From the NCBI RefSeq assembly GCF_029946505.1, contig NZ_JARZHG010000001.1, forward strand, positions 62,001 through 126,000: DNA of 64,000 nucleotides. Reading direction: 5' to 3'. The notes below the pieces were generated by a model. It did not search any database. It worked only from the letters and a program-made list of their open reading frames with translations, and was not told the DNA's origin. A program made the translations under genes and the position numbers. Source of the stretch: Polyangium sp. y55x31. Its GTDB lineage: Bacteria > Myxococcota_A > Polyangia > Polyangiales > Polyangiaceae. Numbering within the stretch: the first letter of the stretch is position 1; every line of letters starts with the position of its first letter. This document shows, in pieces, positions 17,840-26,839 of this stretch.

Positions 17840-19444
17840 TCAAACGAGGAGCGCGCCCTCGAATTCGCCGTAGCCGCCGGGAATGAAGAAATCCTTGCCT
17901 GCCTGAAGGCCGAAGGCGCGGATCACCGTGGCCGCGATGTCCTGCGAGGTCGGCGGCCGCGTCACCTTCGCGCCCGACTCCTCGATGATGCTCACGGGCG
18001 CGCCGAGCGGCGAGCCTTGCGCCGATTCGTCGTACCCGCCGAGCATCTGGTTCCCCTTCACGCTCCCGCCGACCAGAATGCCGCACGTGGCCGGATGATG
18101 GTCCGTCCCGTCCTGCGGGCTCCGCGCGAACGTGCGCCCGAAATCGCTGTAAATGTAGACCAGCGTCTCGTCGAGCAGCGAACCTTGCCCCGAGGAAGCG
18201 GGCGTGAGCTGCATCTCGTTCAGCACCTGGCCGATGGCTTCGAGCGCGATCCGGAGGTGGCTCGTCTGCGCGCGCGCGCCGCCCGAGTAATGCACGTCGA
18301 ATCCTGTGTTCGCGATGCTGGTCGCGCGCAGGGTCACGCTCGTCACGAGGTTCGACTTGAGCAGGCGCAAGGCGAAATCGAACGAGCCTCCGCTGAGCAC
18401 GCCGCCGCAAACGTCGGCCGATCCGATGCACGCGGTCTGGAACGGGCCGCTCGAATAAAGCGGGTCGGCCTGGAGGAACTCGAACCCCTTCGTCTGATCG
18501 AGCACGCTGAGCACGTCACGCGCGACGGTCTTGCTGATGCCCGCATACGTGTCGTGGAGCTGCCGATAGAGGTCGTCCGTCCCCTTCGTCGAGATGCCCT
18601 TTCGCTCGCGGATCGCTTCGAGCACCGCACGATCCGTGATCGTGAGGGGCAACATCTCGCCGGTGGGCGTGCCGTCGAACGCCATTCCCTCGACGTCCGT
18701 CCGGGTGCGCAGGCCATCCCACGCGCTGCTCCGCCGATCCGAAATCGTGGACTCCACGAGCGCGAGGCTCGTGAGCGAATACGGCGTGGCGAGCGCGGGC
18801 AGGTCGAGCGCGGCGGGGAGGATTCCGCCGAGCGTCGCATTCGGCACGGGTCTGTCCGGGAAGAACGTGGACATGTAGTTCGCGATCACGGCCTGCACGC
18901 TCGGCGAGCGGAACGACGAGCCCGCGACGCCGCTCATGCTCGCGACGATGCCGCTCGCGTGGGACGCCGTGCCCTGATCGGCGCCGACGAGCACGCACGT
19001 CCGATCATACAGCTTGTATTTCGGATCGATCCACGAATACCCCCACGGGCGATAGTTCTGCGTGCCGCCGGAGAGCGGGTTCGTGCCCGTCGTGTCGGCG
19101 GGGTTCGCGTCGTTCCATGAAACGGGGCCGCGCAGCTTGCGGGTCGGGTTCGTGGAGGCGAGGTCCGCGGCCGTCCCGTCGAAGTTGCGCACCTGCTCCT
19201 TGGAATAACCAAACGGGTGCACGCCGCCGTCGGGCGGCTGGATGAACTTGTCGATGCCGGCGCCCGTGAGCGGCGTGAAGAAATGCTCCCAGTTGCACCC
19301 GCCGTCGAGCCAGATGCAAAGGAGCTTCGTGGGGCCGTTCGGCGGCGGCGCGGCGGACGCGCTGCGCACGGCGAAGCGGCCGAGGAGCGCGAGCTGGGAG
19401 GCCCCGAGGGCGGCGAGAAGGAGTTTTCTACGGCTCGTTTTCAT
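17840..19444 (-). CDS. DUF1501-like Tat-exported protein
   Basis: 534 residues. The twin-arginine signal TSRRKLLLAALGASQLALLGRFAVRSASA predicts folded export by Tat. The body has the alkaline-phosphatase/sulfatase-like layout of DUF1501: LLCIWLDGGCNWEHFF at the start, DRTCVLVGADQGTASHASG, and near the end VYIYSDFGRTFARSPQDGTDHHPATCGILVGGSVKG, where Asp and paired His are candidate metal ligands. In Planctomycetes and myxobacteria these proteins sit beside cytochrome-c-domain lipoproteins, exactly as here: it follows the genes at 19454 and 20466 on the same strand with short gaps. The substrate of the system is unknown. Confidence 0.8.
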   Translation of the reverse strand: MKTSRRKLLLAALGASQLALLGRFAVRSASAAPPPNGPTKLLCIWLDGGCNWEHFFTPLTGAGIDKFIQPPDGGVHPFGYSKEQVRNFDGTAADLASTNPTRKLRGPVSWNDANPADTTGTNPLSGGTQNYRPWGYSWIDPKYKLYDRTCVLVGADQGTASHASGIVASMSGVAGSSFRSPSVQAVIANYMSTFFPDRPVPNATLGGILPAALDLPALATPYSLTSLALVESTISDRRSSAWDGLRTRTDVEGMAFDGTPTGEMLPLTITDRAVLEAIRERKGISTKGTDDLYRQLHDTYAGISKTVARDVLSVLDQTKGFEFLQADPLYSSGPFQTACIGSADVCGGVLSGGSFDFALRLLKSNLVTSVTLRATSIANTGFDVHYSGGARAQTSHLRIALEAIGQVLNEMQLTPASSGQGSLLDETLVYIYSDFGRTFARSPQDGTDHHPATCGILVGGSVKGNQMLGGYDESAQGSPLGAPVSIIEESGAKVTRPPTSQDIAATVIRAFGLQAGKDFFIPGGYGEFEGALLV

Positions 19445-19453
19445 CGGGGCCTC

Positions 19454-20464
19454 TCAGTAGAAGATCCAGTCGGGGTGGCGAATGAAATAGGAGCACGTGC
19501 CGATGTAGGCGTTGCGTGCGTCCTTCTCCATTTCGAGGGGGACGAACACCGTGGAGAACACGCGGTCGACGTCCGCGTCGGTCGCGGCCACGGCGTGGAA
19601 ATGCAGATACCAGAAGCGGATGACGGCCTTCACGCTCGCCGCGTCGGCGCTGCCCGTCTGCGCCGAGGCCCCGGCGGGCAGGAGCGCCGTATTGCCCGCC
19701 TTGTCGAGGGCGAGCGCGCACCAGCGCTGCGAGACCTGCGTGATCGTGCCGAGGAAGCTCGGGGAGACGGAGCCGTCGGCCTTCATCTGGTTCGGCGCCG
19801 AGCCGCCCCCGAGCGCGGCGAACCGCTCGACGGGCAGGTTTTCATAAGGCGCCGGGATCGAATCCGCAGACGTGAAAGGATACCTGTCGTCGTTCTGGCT
19901 CGTCTTGTGCGGGATGCCGTAGCTCGACGCGGGGAGGTAAAAATCGTCGTCCGTCAGGCCGAGCTGCTGGTAGAGCGCGCGCCCGACCTCCTCGGCGGAG
20001 AGCCGGGTGATGCGGTGGGCCTCGATCGAGGGCAGCGGATCGGAAGCGCGCGATTCGAGGTTCGTCACCCATGCGCGGATCTGGGCCATGGTCATCTTCG
20101 TGGATCCGCTCGCCGCGATCTCGGCGAACGGCGGCCCCGCGATGGGCATTTGCTTGAACGCGCGGGTCCCCTTCCCTTCGAGGAGGCGAATGAGCTCGCT
20201 CGCGTCGGGTTTGCCCGGGACGACCTCGGCGGGGTTGTAGACGACGAGGGATTCGAAGGCCTCGATCGACGCGAAATACCCGCGCGCCCCCGTGACGTGG
20301 CATCCCTGGCAGGACGGGGCGAGCGCGTCGAACACCGCCTGGTTACGCGCCCGCTCCTCGGGCGTCGGTCCGCCGCAGGTGTTCCCTTCGTCCCCCTCGC
20401 AGCTCGCGGCCGCGAGGGCGACGGCGAAGGGGGCGACGATCTTGAAAAGGACTCGTTTTCGCAT
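19454..20464 (-). CDS. Cytochrome-c-motif lipoprotein
   Basis: 336 residues from ATG 20464. The lipoprotein signal MRKRVLFKIVAPFAVALAAASC has lipobox AASC (Cys22). A haem-c attachment motif CQGCH (Cys52, Cys55, His56) lies in a short cytochrome-like N-terminal domain. The C-terminal half (ITRLSAEEVGRALYQQLGLTDDDFYLPASSYG ... VKAVIRFWYLHFHAVAATDAD) resembles the cytochrome-associated helical domains paired with DUF1501 proteins. It starts one base after the stop of the preceding 590-residue gene, so the two are translationally linked. It is probably an electron carrier or redox partner in the periplasm; substrate unknown. Confidence 0.78.
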   Translation of the reverse strand: MRKRVLFKIVAPFAVALAAASCEGDEGNTCGGPTPEERARNQAVFDALAPSCQGCHVTGARGYFASIEAFESLVVYNPAEVVPGKPDASELIRLLEGKGTRAFKQMPIAGPPFAEIAASGSTKMTMAQIRAWVTNLESRASDPLPSIEAHRITRLSAEEVGRALYQQLGLTDDDFYLPASSYGIPHKTSQNDDRYPFTSADSIPAPYENLPVERFAALGGGSAPNQMKADGSVSPSFLGTITQVSQRWCALALDKAGNTALLPAGASAQTGSADAASVKAVIRFWYLHFHAVAATDADVDRVFSTVFVPLEMEKDARNAYIGTCSYFIRHPDWIFY

Positions 20465-20465
20465 G

Positions 20466-22238
20466 TCATTGCCCCCTGCGGAACGACGTGGACTGCGTGA
20501 GGGACTTGATGAAGGGCCGCACGAGCCGACCATTCGATACGAACGAGGCCGTGAGCGTCTCGAGGTACCCGTTCTCCGTCGCCGGATCGATGTCGCGCCC
20601 GAGCACACGCTCGTGCACGCGGCGCACGACGCACCGATCGAAGGAGCCCGCGGCCACGATGAGCTTCGCGAACCCGAGCGGCCCCACGGTCCCGTCGCTG
20701 GTTTGTCCGAGCAGGGTGTACTCCGGCGGCAGGAAATCGAGGAACAGCGCGTAGGGATTGGCGTTCGCCTCCTCCTCGGTGGCGGGCGTGAGCAGCGAGC
20801 CCGGGAGGTACCACTTGTTCCATTGCGCGAACGGCTCGCGGTCGTAGGGCCATGCGCCCGTGCGCCACACGGGATCCCATTGCCACTTGCCCACGCCGGG
20901 CATGTAGTACTGCGCGCCCCAGCCCTCGAACGCGTGGTCGGTCTTCGCGTACCGCTTGAAATGCACCGCCGCGGTGTCGATACGCGCGTGGCAATGCTGG
21001 CAAGGCCCTTCGCGGCCGGGATCCGTCTCGTACGGGTTGAACGCGATGTCGCCGCCCGGCGGCAAGAGCTGCTCGCAAGCGAGGGTCTCGAGCGCGCGCG
21101 CCGCGCGCAGGCGCTCACGCGGATACGTGTCGAGGAAGCCGAGCGAGGTGAGCATGCCGGCCGAGGGAAAACCCGAAGGCTGGCCCGGATCCTTGCGCGG
21201 ATCGAACGTGTAATTGCGTTCCTTCAGGAAAAACGCGTTTCGCGCCGAGATCGAATACTCGCGCCAAGCCTTCGGATCATTCGCCTCGTGGAGCGGATCC
21301 ACGGCCGCGCCGGCAAAACTTGCCGGGTTCCACCAGCTCTCGTCGTCGAGCACGTCGAGCGCGCCGCCGGCGAGGGATTGATTGATGTGGGCCGCCTGAA
21401 CCTCGGTCGGGCCGACGGAAACATCCGAGAGGATGAGGTCGGTCGCGGGCCGATCGTGCCAGACGATGTGCGCGAACAGGCGCGCCGGCTCCTCGGCGAG
21501 CAGGCGCCGCTGGCCGTCCGGGTTCGCCGGGAGATATGCTCCCCAGCCGGGATAGGTGCCGGGGTCGTGCCAGCAGCTCACGGCATTCTTGCCGCACCCG
21601 CACGTGCCCTCCGCCCGCTGATTGCACTCGATCTCGACCGGCGAGCCGTTCGGCTTGATCTGGCCGGTGTTCGTGGTGTTGGCCGCGCTGCCGACGAGCG
21701 TCACGGTCGTCCCCGGCGCCCACCAGGGCTCGACCGTGGTCTTCGCGGCGCCCGCGGCGCACGCCACGTCCGCGGGGACGTCGTCGCGGAAATAACGAAG
21801 CGCGCCCTCGTTCGCCGTGCCCGGCTGGCAAGCCGTCAGCACGCGCTGCTGCTTGGCCCCGTATTCGGGGGCGTCGGCCGTGCGCGGGATCAGCGGAATG
21901 TTGAACCACTTGCGCGCGTGCTCGAAGGTGATCTCGTAAAACCGCGGGTCTTCGAGGGCCTCGTCGATGAAATCGTCGACGTACGCGAACTGCTCCTCGG
22001 GCGTCGCCCGTTTGAGGAGCTCCTGCATTCGTTCGTCGGTCGGGGGCACGCCGAGCAGCGCAATGCTGGCGCGTCGCAGCAAACGGAGTGGGGTGAGCTC
22101 GTCGTCCGGCTCCTCGCGCACGGGCGTGACGCCGTCGCCGGGGTCGACGGTGCAATCTGCGTTTCCCGAGGAAGATGCTGGGTCCCCCTGAGAACACGCG
22201 AGGAGCGACATCCCGAATAGGAAAATGAACCTTCGCAT
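20466..22238 (-). CDS. Cytochrome-c-motif lipoprotein, DUF1549/DUF1592-like
   Basis: 590 residues from ATG 22238. The signal MRRFIFLFGMSLLAC has lipobox LLAC. The N-terminal part (LLRRASIALLGVPPTDERMQELLKRATPEEQFAYVDDFIDEALEDPRF) matches the helical module opening DUF1549/DUF1592-type cytochrome proteins, in which a chain is measured in repeats of about 30 residues. A haem-c motif CQHCH is at about 413-417 (GREGPCQHCHARIDT). The last 80 residues (SFDRCVVRRVHERVLGRDIDP ... SLTQSTSFRRGQ) form the usual closing helical module. First gene of a three-gene minus-strand operon with 19454 and 17840. Confidence 0.78.
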   Translation of the reverse strand: MRRFIFLFGMSLLACSQGDPASSSGNADCTVDPGDGVTPVREEPDDELTPLRLLRRASIALLGVPPTDERMQELLKRATPEEQFAYVDDFIDEALEDPRFYEITFEHARKWFNIPLIPRTADAPEYGAKQQRVLTACQPGTANEGALRYFRDDVPADVACAAGAAKTTVEPWWAPGTTVTLVGSAANTTNTGQIKPNGSPVEIECNQRAEGTCGCGKNAVSCWHDPGTYPGWGAYLPANPDGQRRLLAEEPARLFAHIVWHDRPATDLILSDVSVGPTEVQAAHINQSLAGGALDVLDDESWWNPASFAGAAVDPLHEANDPKAWREYSISARNAFFLKERNYTFDPRKDPGQPSGFPSAGMLTSLGFLDTYPRERLRAARALETLACEQLLPPGGDIAFNPYETDPGREGPCQHCHARIDTAAVHFKRYAKTDHAFEGWGAQYYMPGVGKWQWDPVWRTGAWPYDREPFAQWNKWYLPGSLLTPATEEEANANPYALFLDFLPPEYTLLGQTSDGTVGPLGFAKLIVAAGSFDRCVVRRVHERVLGRDIDPATENGYLETLTASFVSNGRLVRPFIKSLTQSTSFRRGQ

Positions 22239-22307
22239 GGTGCGCGGCAACGTAAGGGCCGCGCAGGCGCACTTGCAACAAAGCGGCGCTCGCGCCTCGC
22301 CAGGCCC

Positions 22308-23417
22308 TCACTCGCCCGGCAGAAATCGCGGCGCGCGCAGGAGGCTGGTCGTCGTCTCGCCGGTCTCGTTCGAAACGCCGGTGGTCGTGTAGTACAGGCA
22401 AGACGTATCGACCGTGAACTGGTTGATGGCATCGGGCGAGGAGAAGAGCTCCACCGGCTCGCCCCCGGTCTTGGCGATGCGGTTCATGCGCCTCGCCTTC
22501 CCGTTGGCCCAGTACACGTAATTGTCGTCCTGCGCCATCCCGGCCGCGAGATCGCTGTTGGAGTCGAATGCCCACTTCGTGAGGGTCTTCGCCTCACTCC
22601 CGTCCTTCCGGGTGCGCACCACGCGGACGGGGCTCGCGTCCGTTGCAATCCAGAAGAGGAACATCGAATCGGCGACGAAATGCGTGGTGGCGGCGCCCTC
22701 GACGAAGAGGACCGCGCCGCCCTCCTTCGGCGTCGCGTGAAAGCCCGGCATCGACCAGACCCCGCGGGCCGACCAGTACAGCTTGTCATCGTCCGCGATC
22801 ATGCGCGGCACCATGTCCGGCGTGAGATCCTCGTCCTTGGCCAGGGTATCGGGCGTGCCGCCCGACTTCGATACCCGCCGCACGGCTTGATCGGCCGGAT
22901 CGATCCAGTACACGAACGACGCGTCCGCCGCGATCGACATCGAGCCCTCTTGGTTGTCCGCGACGAGGCTCGACCCGCTCCCGTCCTTCGAGGCGCGCAT
23001 GATCTGATCGCCGTCCATGAAATAGAGCGAGCTCGCGTCCGCGACGAGGGACTCTGTCCAGCTCGCGGAAGGGACGATCGTCTCGATCGCCCCGCCCGCC
23101 TTGGGCAAGCGCAGCACCGCGCCGGTCGCGCCGTAATGGGCGAAGTAGACGTGATCGCCGTCGGCGAGCAGGCCCGAGATCCGCTCGGGCCCGCTGACGA
23201 GGACGACCGGCGCATCGCCCGGCTTGCAGAGCGGGGCCGCGCAGACGCCCGCAATGCATTGCCCGCCGCCGCAACACGCCGCCGACGTGCGGCATTCTTC
23301 GCCCACGGCCGCGCAGACCTCCTCGCTCCGGCGGCTCTCCGGCAGATCCGTCCGCGCCCCGCAACCGGCCCCGACAAACGCCGCGGCAAGAACCACCACC
23401 ACCTTCCACTCGTTCAT
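22308..23417 (-). CDS. Beta-propeller lipoprotein
   Basis: 369 residues. The signal MNEWKVVVVLAAAFVGAGC has lipobox GAGC. A Cys-rich spacer (EVCAAVGEECRTSAACCGGGQCIAGVCAAPLC) resembles the small disulfide knots common in Polyangiales lipoproteins. The body is a propeller of repeating units such as GDHVYFAHYGATGAVLRLPKAGG, ASSLYFMDGDQIMRASKDGSG and ASFVYWIDPADQAVRRVSKSGG: a D-x-x-Y-aromatic strand, then a strand ending in a Gly turn. This matches DUF5050-like six- or seven-bladed propellers that bind ligands. It is separated from the FGE-like gene by 13 bases on the same strand, so probably co-transcribed. Confidence 0.75.
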   Translation of the reverse strand: MNEWKVVVVLAAAFVGAGCGARTDLPESRRSEEVCAAVGEECRTSAACCGGGQCIAGVCAAPLCKPGDAPVVLVSGPERISGLLADGDHVYFAHYGATGAVLRLPKAGGAIETIVPSASWTESLVADASSLYFMDGDQIMRASKDGSGSSLVADNQEGSMSIAADASFVYWIDPADQAVRRVSKSGGTPDTLAKDEDLTPDMVPRMIADDDKLYWSARGVWSMPGFHATPKEGGAVLFVEGAATTHFVADSMFLFWIATDASPVRVVRTRKDGSEAKTLTKWAFDSNSDLAAGMAQDDNYVYWANGKARRMNRIAKTGGEPVELFSSPDAINQFTVDTSCLYYTTTGVSNETGETTTSLLRAPRFLPGE

Positions 23418-23430
23418 GAAAGCTCCTACG

Positions 23431-24402
23431 TTAAAGATCCTTGCAACATCGAACCCCGGTCGAATAATCGAAGTAATCGAATGGATGGGCCCGCACCATG
23501 GAGGCGCAACCGTCCTTCTTCGATCGCGCGTAGAAGCCGCCGACGAACGTCCCCTCCGGATCGTCGATCCACTCGTCGATGTTGCCGACCATGTCGGCGA
23601 TCCCGTCGCCCTCCCACCGGCTCACGCAGGCCCGCGTCTCGCCCGTCCGGCGGAGGAGCGGCTTGTCCCCGGCCTTTACCGTGTTGAGCCGCGGATCGCT
23701 GTGACCGATGCTCGGATTGCCGTGCAAGAGCCCCGCGGGGTGCGCCTCGCGGAAGATGTTGCATTTGCCCGGTTCGTACTTGTCGCCATAAGGAAAGTCG
23801 CGATCGTCCTCGCCCCGGCAAGCCGTCTGCCACTCCGAGAGCGAACAAAGGCGCTTGCCCGCATTCTTGCAAGCGAGCGCGGCGAGCGGCCCCGTGAGGT
23901 AGCCCTGGGGGACACGGCTCTTCTTCGAGACGGCCTTCGGCTCGAAGTTGCGCTGCGATTGCCACGGCGGCAGCGGCGGCAGCTCGATCAGGCGCGCCTC
24001 GGCGGGTCCGACGTCGAGGCGCTCCTGCTCCCACAATTTCTGGATCGAGAGCGCCTGCTTGCGGGAGGGCACGTAATAAGGCGAGAGATCCTGCCCCGTC
24101 TCGGCGTCGATCAGGCTCGCCTCGTACCGGTCGACGCAATAACTCTTTTTCACGCGCACCATCTCCGGCGGACACGTGGGCGTCGACGGCTCGACGACCG
24201 CGAAATCGTCGGGGTGCTCGGGAAGCGCCACGGGAGCGGGCGCGGAAGCGGAGGCGGGCACGGCAGCAGATGCGGATGCAGGAGCGGGAGCGGCAGCAGA
24301 TGCGGATGCGGAAGCGGCTCCGGGCACGGCCTCGGGCTTTTCGTCGTCGCAAGCCGTGACGAGAAGGAATCCGAGCAGGGCGATTCTGGCCAGACGATTC
24401 AT
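23431..24402 (-). CDS. Lipoprotein with formylglycine-generating enzyme (SUMF1)-like domain
   Basis: 323 residues from ATG 24402, overlapping the upstream stop by ATGA. Signal MNRLARIALLGFLLVTAC, lipobox VTAC. A low-complexity Ala/Ser/Pro linker (about 24-62) tethers a SUMF1/FGE-sulfatase-type domain. The domain opens with PEMVRVKKSYCVDRYEAS, contains GKRLCSLSEWQTACRGEDDRDFPYG and VGNIDEWIDD, and closes with GVRCCKDL. These are the standard strand and Trp/Cys motifs of the C-type-lectin-like FGE fold. Most bacterial members with signal peptides are not proven formylglycine generators, so catalytic activity is uncertain; the two terminal Cys are retained. Coupled to the downstream-lying metalloprotease-like gene. 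Confidence 0.8.
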   Translation of the reverse strand: MNRLARIALLGFLLVTACDDEKPEAVPGAASASASAAAPAPASASAAVPASASAPAPVALPEHPDDFAVVEPSTPTCPPEMVRVKKSYCVDRYEASLIDAETGQDLSPYYVPSRKQALSIQKLWEQERLDVGPAEARLIELPPLPPWQSQRNFEPKAVSKKSRVPQGYLTGPLAALACKNAGKRLCSLSEWQTACRGEDDRDFPYGDKYEPGKCNIFREAHPAGLLHGNPSIGHSDPRLNTVKAGDKPLLRRTGETRACVSRWEGDGIADMVGNIDEWIDDPEGTFVGGFYARSKKDGCASMVRAHPFDYFDYSTGVRCCKDL

Positions 24403-25382
24403 TGAAACGCATGCCCCCACGGGTCGCGGCCCGAGGGCTCCGGGCAGAGGTAACGTCGGACCACGATCCAGTGGTGCATCGGATAAAGGATCGTGTCTTC
24501 CTTCATCGACAAACCCATCCGGCTCGTGTGCGCGCCGGGGAACGGCGTCTTCGGGTAGAACGGCACGATCCCCGAGAGCGCCTCGTACTCGTCCATGAGC
24601 CCCAGCAAATGCCCCACCTCGTGGGCGATCACCGGCAGCGACCAGCCGCTCCGCAGCGACCAGAAATACGGCGTCCGCCCGCAGGTCGTCGACAGCGGCA
24701 ACGTGAGATCGATCGGCGCGCCCTCCCGCTCCGCCTGGTCGTGCGGCAAGAACGTGAAATCGTACCGCACCGGCAACCCATATCGCTCGGCGTCCCGATT
24801 CCAGTACCTCTCGGCCTCCTCGGACCAGCGCGCGAGCAGCGCCTCCATGTTGCGCCGCGTCGCCGGCGCCCGGAACTCCCCCGACGAGGGACACGCCACC
24901 GTCGTGTTCGATCGCGAAAACGGGACGCCCCGGCAAACGACCTCCCCCTCGTACCGCTCTTTCTCGTCGCAATCCGCGAGCACCAGCGTCCCGCCCTCGC
25001 GCGGCAGCACCACCGCGAACGTCGCCGATACCTCCCAGCGCCCCGGCGCGCCCTCACGAGCCCGCACCCGCCGCACCTGGTAATGCATCGGCCCGAAAAA
25101 CAGACGATAATGCGGCATGGCACCGCGGATCGTGCGCTCGCCCTCCTCCACGTCGCCAAAAAAGACGTCTCGCGGCGACGGCGAACAGGTGTACGCGTCC
25201 TCCGCGAGGGTCGTCGCGAGCACGTCCCGGAACGTCGCGCGCGCTTCCGCGCCGAGCCCCGGCGTCATCACCTCGAGCTCGCACGCGACGTCGTCCGTTG
25301 GCAGAAATCGCGCGTCGAACCGCGACGCGACGCATCCCGAGATCGCGCCAAAAGCGAGGAGAGCCGCGACGCGGGCCAGCAT
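24399..25382 (-). CDS. Lipoprotein with metalloprotease HExxH motif
   Basis: 327 residues from ATG 25382; the frame stays open upstream, but this start yields a clean signal peptide MLARVAALLAFGAISGC with lipobox ISGC. The zinc motif HEVGHLLGLMDEYE (His254, Glu255, His258, with Gly261 and Asp264 in the third-ligand region) and a downstream Met (ILYPMHHW) give the HExxHxxGxxD pattern of metzincin-like peptidases. The rest (CELEVMTPGLGAEARATFRD, MPHYRLFFGPMHYQVRRV) is unassigned. It is a predicted periplasmic or surface peptidase. First gene of the minus-strand group continuing into the FGE-like lipoprotein. Confidence 0.75.
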   Translation of the reverse strand: MLARVAALLAFGAISGCVASRFDARFLPTDDVACELEVMTPGLGAEARATFRDVLATTLAEDAYTCSPSPRDVFFGDVEEGERTIRGAMPHYRLFFGPMHYQVRRVRAREGAPGRWEVSATFAVVLPREGGTLVLADCDEKERYEGEVVCRGVPFSRSNTTVACPSSGEFRAPATRRNMEALLARWSEEAERYWNRDAERYGLPVRYDFTFLPHDQAEREGAPIDLTLPLSTTCGRTPYFWSLRSGWSLPVIAHEVGHLLGLMDEYEALSGIVPFYPKTPFPGAHTSRMGLSMKEDTILYPMHHWIVVRRYLCPEPSGRDPWGHAFQ

Positions 25383-25507
25383 GGCCCCTCGCGTTCCGGC
25401 GCTTTTCCTTGCCTCGCCCCTTCGCATCGGGCTACCAACATGGCTCCCGAGGGCGCTGCTCGGCAATCCGGATCCGGACGACGGGCACGCACGTAGGTGG
25501 GAAACCC

Positions 25508-25587
25508 CAGCACCCCGGGGGGAGACGATCATGGCGGGGGGAGGTTTCGCACGAAGCGCTCGAAATCGCGACTTCCCCGGGGTGCTG
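25508..25587. promoter_or_regulatory. Long-range inverted repeat upstream of bufferin operon
   Basis: CAGCACCCCGGGG at 25508-25520 and CCCCGGGGTGCTG at 25575-25587 are perfect inverted copies (13 bp) separated by 54 bases. The second copy ends 35 bases before the ATG of the small Cys-rich lipoprotein. They could be paired operator half-sites or a leader-RNA stem. The 240-base gap 25383-25622 holds no other recognisable feature. Confidence 0.45.
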
Positions 25588-25622
25588 ACCCAGAAAAGAA
25601 CCGCTTGGAACGGAGATTGACC

Positions 25623-25880
25623 ATGAACATGAACAAGATGATGGCGTCGCTCGCGGTGGGCGGGATGATCGCGGGCCTCGCGGCGTGTGGCGGCAGCCAG
25701 GCGCAGCCCGAGAACGCCGACAGCAAGGCGGGCGCCGAGTCGGGCGCGCAGGCCTCGTGCAGCGGCCAGAAGACGGACGGCGCGGCGCACTCCTGCAAGG
25801 CCGGGAGCTGCAGCGGCAAGAAGGAAGGCGAAGCCGCGCCGGCCGACGGCGCCGCCGCCCCGGCCGACGCGCCGAAGTGA
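25623..25880 (+). CDS. bufA: Small Cys-containing lipoprotein, probable bufferin-type precursor
   Basis: 85 residues from ATG 25623, preceded by GGAGATTG. The signal MNMNKMMASLAVGGMIAGLAAC has lipobox LAAC. The mature part is Gly/Ala/Lys-rich and carries four further Cys in SCSGQKTDGAAHSCKAGSCSGKKEGE, then an Ala/Pro tail. The arrangement of small exported Cys peptide, MNIO enzyme and DUF2063 protein is the bufferin layout known to confer copper binding after Cys-to-thiooxazole modification. Here the precursor also looks lipid-anchored, which would place a modified metal-binding peptide on the membrane. The assignment as MNIO substrate is by context and Cys pattern; typical EGKCG motifs are replaced by (K)AGSCSGKK-like ones. 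Confidence 0.7.
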   Translation: MNMNKMMASLAVGGMIAGLAACGGSQAQPENADSKAGAESGAQASCSGQKTDGAAHSCKAGSCSGKKEGEAAPADGAAAPADAPK

Positions 25881-25984
25881 TCCGAGCGGCCCCCCGCGCC
25901 GCCTGAGCCCGAAGGGCCGCCGCTTCCACCCAAGGTGGCGCGCGCGGCCCTTCGTTTTTAGACCGATTCCCCGGAGACACCGCG

Positions 25985-26839
25985 ATGACCGCACCCGATC
26001 GCATGCGCCTCGGCCTCCCCGATCTCGGGATCGGCGTGGGCCTGCGCCTGCCGCACTACGAGGAGATCTTCGAGACCCGGCCCAAGGTCGACTGGTTCGA
26101 GATCATCAGCGAGAACTTCCTCGTCCCCGGCGGCGTGCCGCTCGCGAACCTCGACCGCGCCCTCGCCCACTACCCCGTGATCCAGCACGGCGTGACGCTC
26201 TCGATCGGCGGCACGACCCCGCTCGACTTCGACTTCCTCCGCGATCTCCGGGCGCTGCTCCGCCGGACGAAATCCCCGTGGGTGAGTGATCACCTCTGCT
26301 GGACCGGCACCGCCACGCTGAACACGCACGATCTTCTGCCCCTGCCCTACACCGCCGAGGTCGTCCGCCACGTCGCGGCCCGCGCCCGCATCGTCCAGGA
26401 CACGCTGGAGGTGCCGCTCGTCCTGGAGAACGTGTCGAGCTACCTGACGTACACGTCGAGCGACATGACCGAGTGGGACTTCCTGACGGCCGTCGTCGAG
26501 GAGGCGAACTGCGGCATCCTGCTCGACATCAACAACATCTACGTTTCCTCGCAAAACCACGGCTTCGACCCGCGCGCGTACGTCGACGCCGTCCCGGCCG
26601 AGCGTGTCGTGCAGATCCACCTCGCCGGCCACACGAACTACGGCGACTACATCATCGACACGCACTCGGGCCCGGTGATCGATCCGGTCTGGGACCTCTA
26701 CCGCCGCGCGATCGGCCGCGTCGGGCCCGTCTCCACGCTGATCGAGTGGGACGAGGACATCCCGCCGCTCGCCACACTGCTCGCCGAGGCCGAGAGGGCA
26801 CGCGTCGTCCGGGAGGAGGTCCTGTCCCATGCGAAATGA
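25985..26839 (+). CDS. bufB: MNIO (DUF692) family peptide-modifying enzyme
   Basis: 284 residues. Diagnostic MNIO segments are all present: LGIGVGLRLPHYEEIFETRPKVDWFEIISENFL, SDHLCWTG, LVLENVSSYLTYTSSDMTEWDFLTAVVEEANCGILLDINNIYVSSQNHGFDP and QIHLAGHTNYGDYIIDTHSGPVIDPVW. The family folds as a TIM barrel binding two or three irons through conserved His, Asp, Asn and Glu (HL, LDINN, HLAGH, DTHSGPV) and oxidatively rearranges Cys in peptides. Its last bases overlap the start of the DUF2063 gene, as usual for partner pairs. Confidence 0.92.
   Translation: MTAPDRMRLGLPDLGIGVGLRLPHYEEIFETRPKVDWFEIISENFLVPGGVPLANLDRALAHYPVIQHGVTLSIGGTTPLDFDFLRDLRALLRRTKSPWVSDHLCWTGTATLNTHDLLPLPYTAEVVRHVAARARIVQDTLEVPLVLENVSSYLTYTSSDMTEWDFLTAVVEEANCGILLDINNIYVSSQNHGFDPRAYVDAVPAERVVQIHLAGHTNYGDYIIDTHSGPVIDPVWDLYRRAIGRVGPVSTLIEWDEDIPPLATLLAEAERARVVREEVLSHAK

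Noticed and set aside
25499-25560. ECF-type promoter (GGAAAC -35) before the bufferin operon
   Set aside because: No convincing -10 at the right distance; only the inverted repeat is reported.
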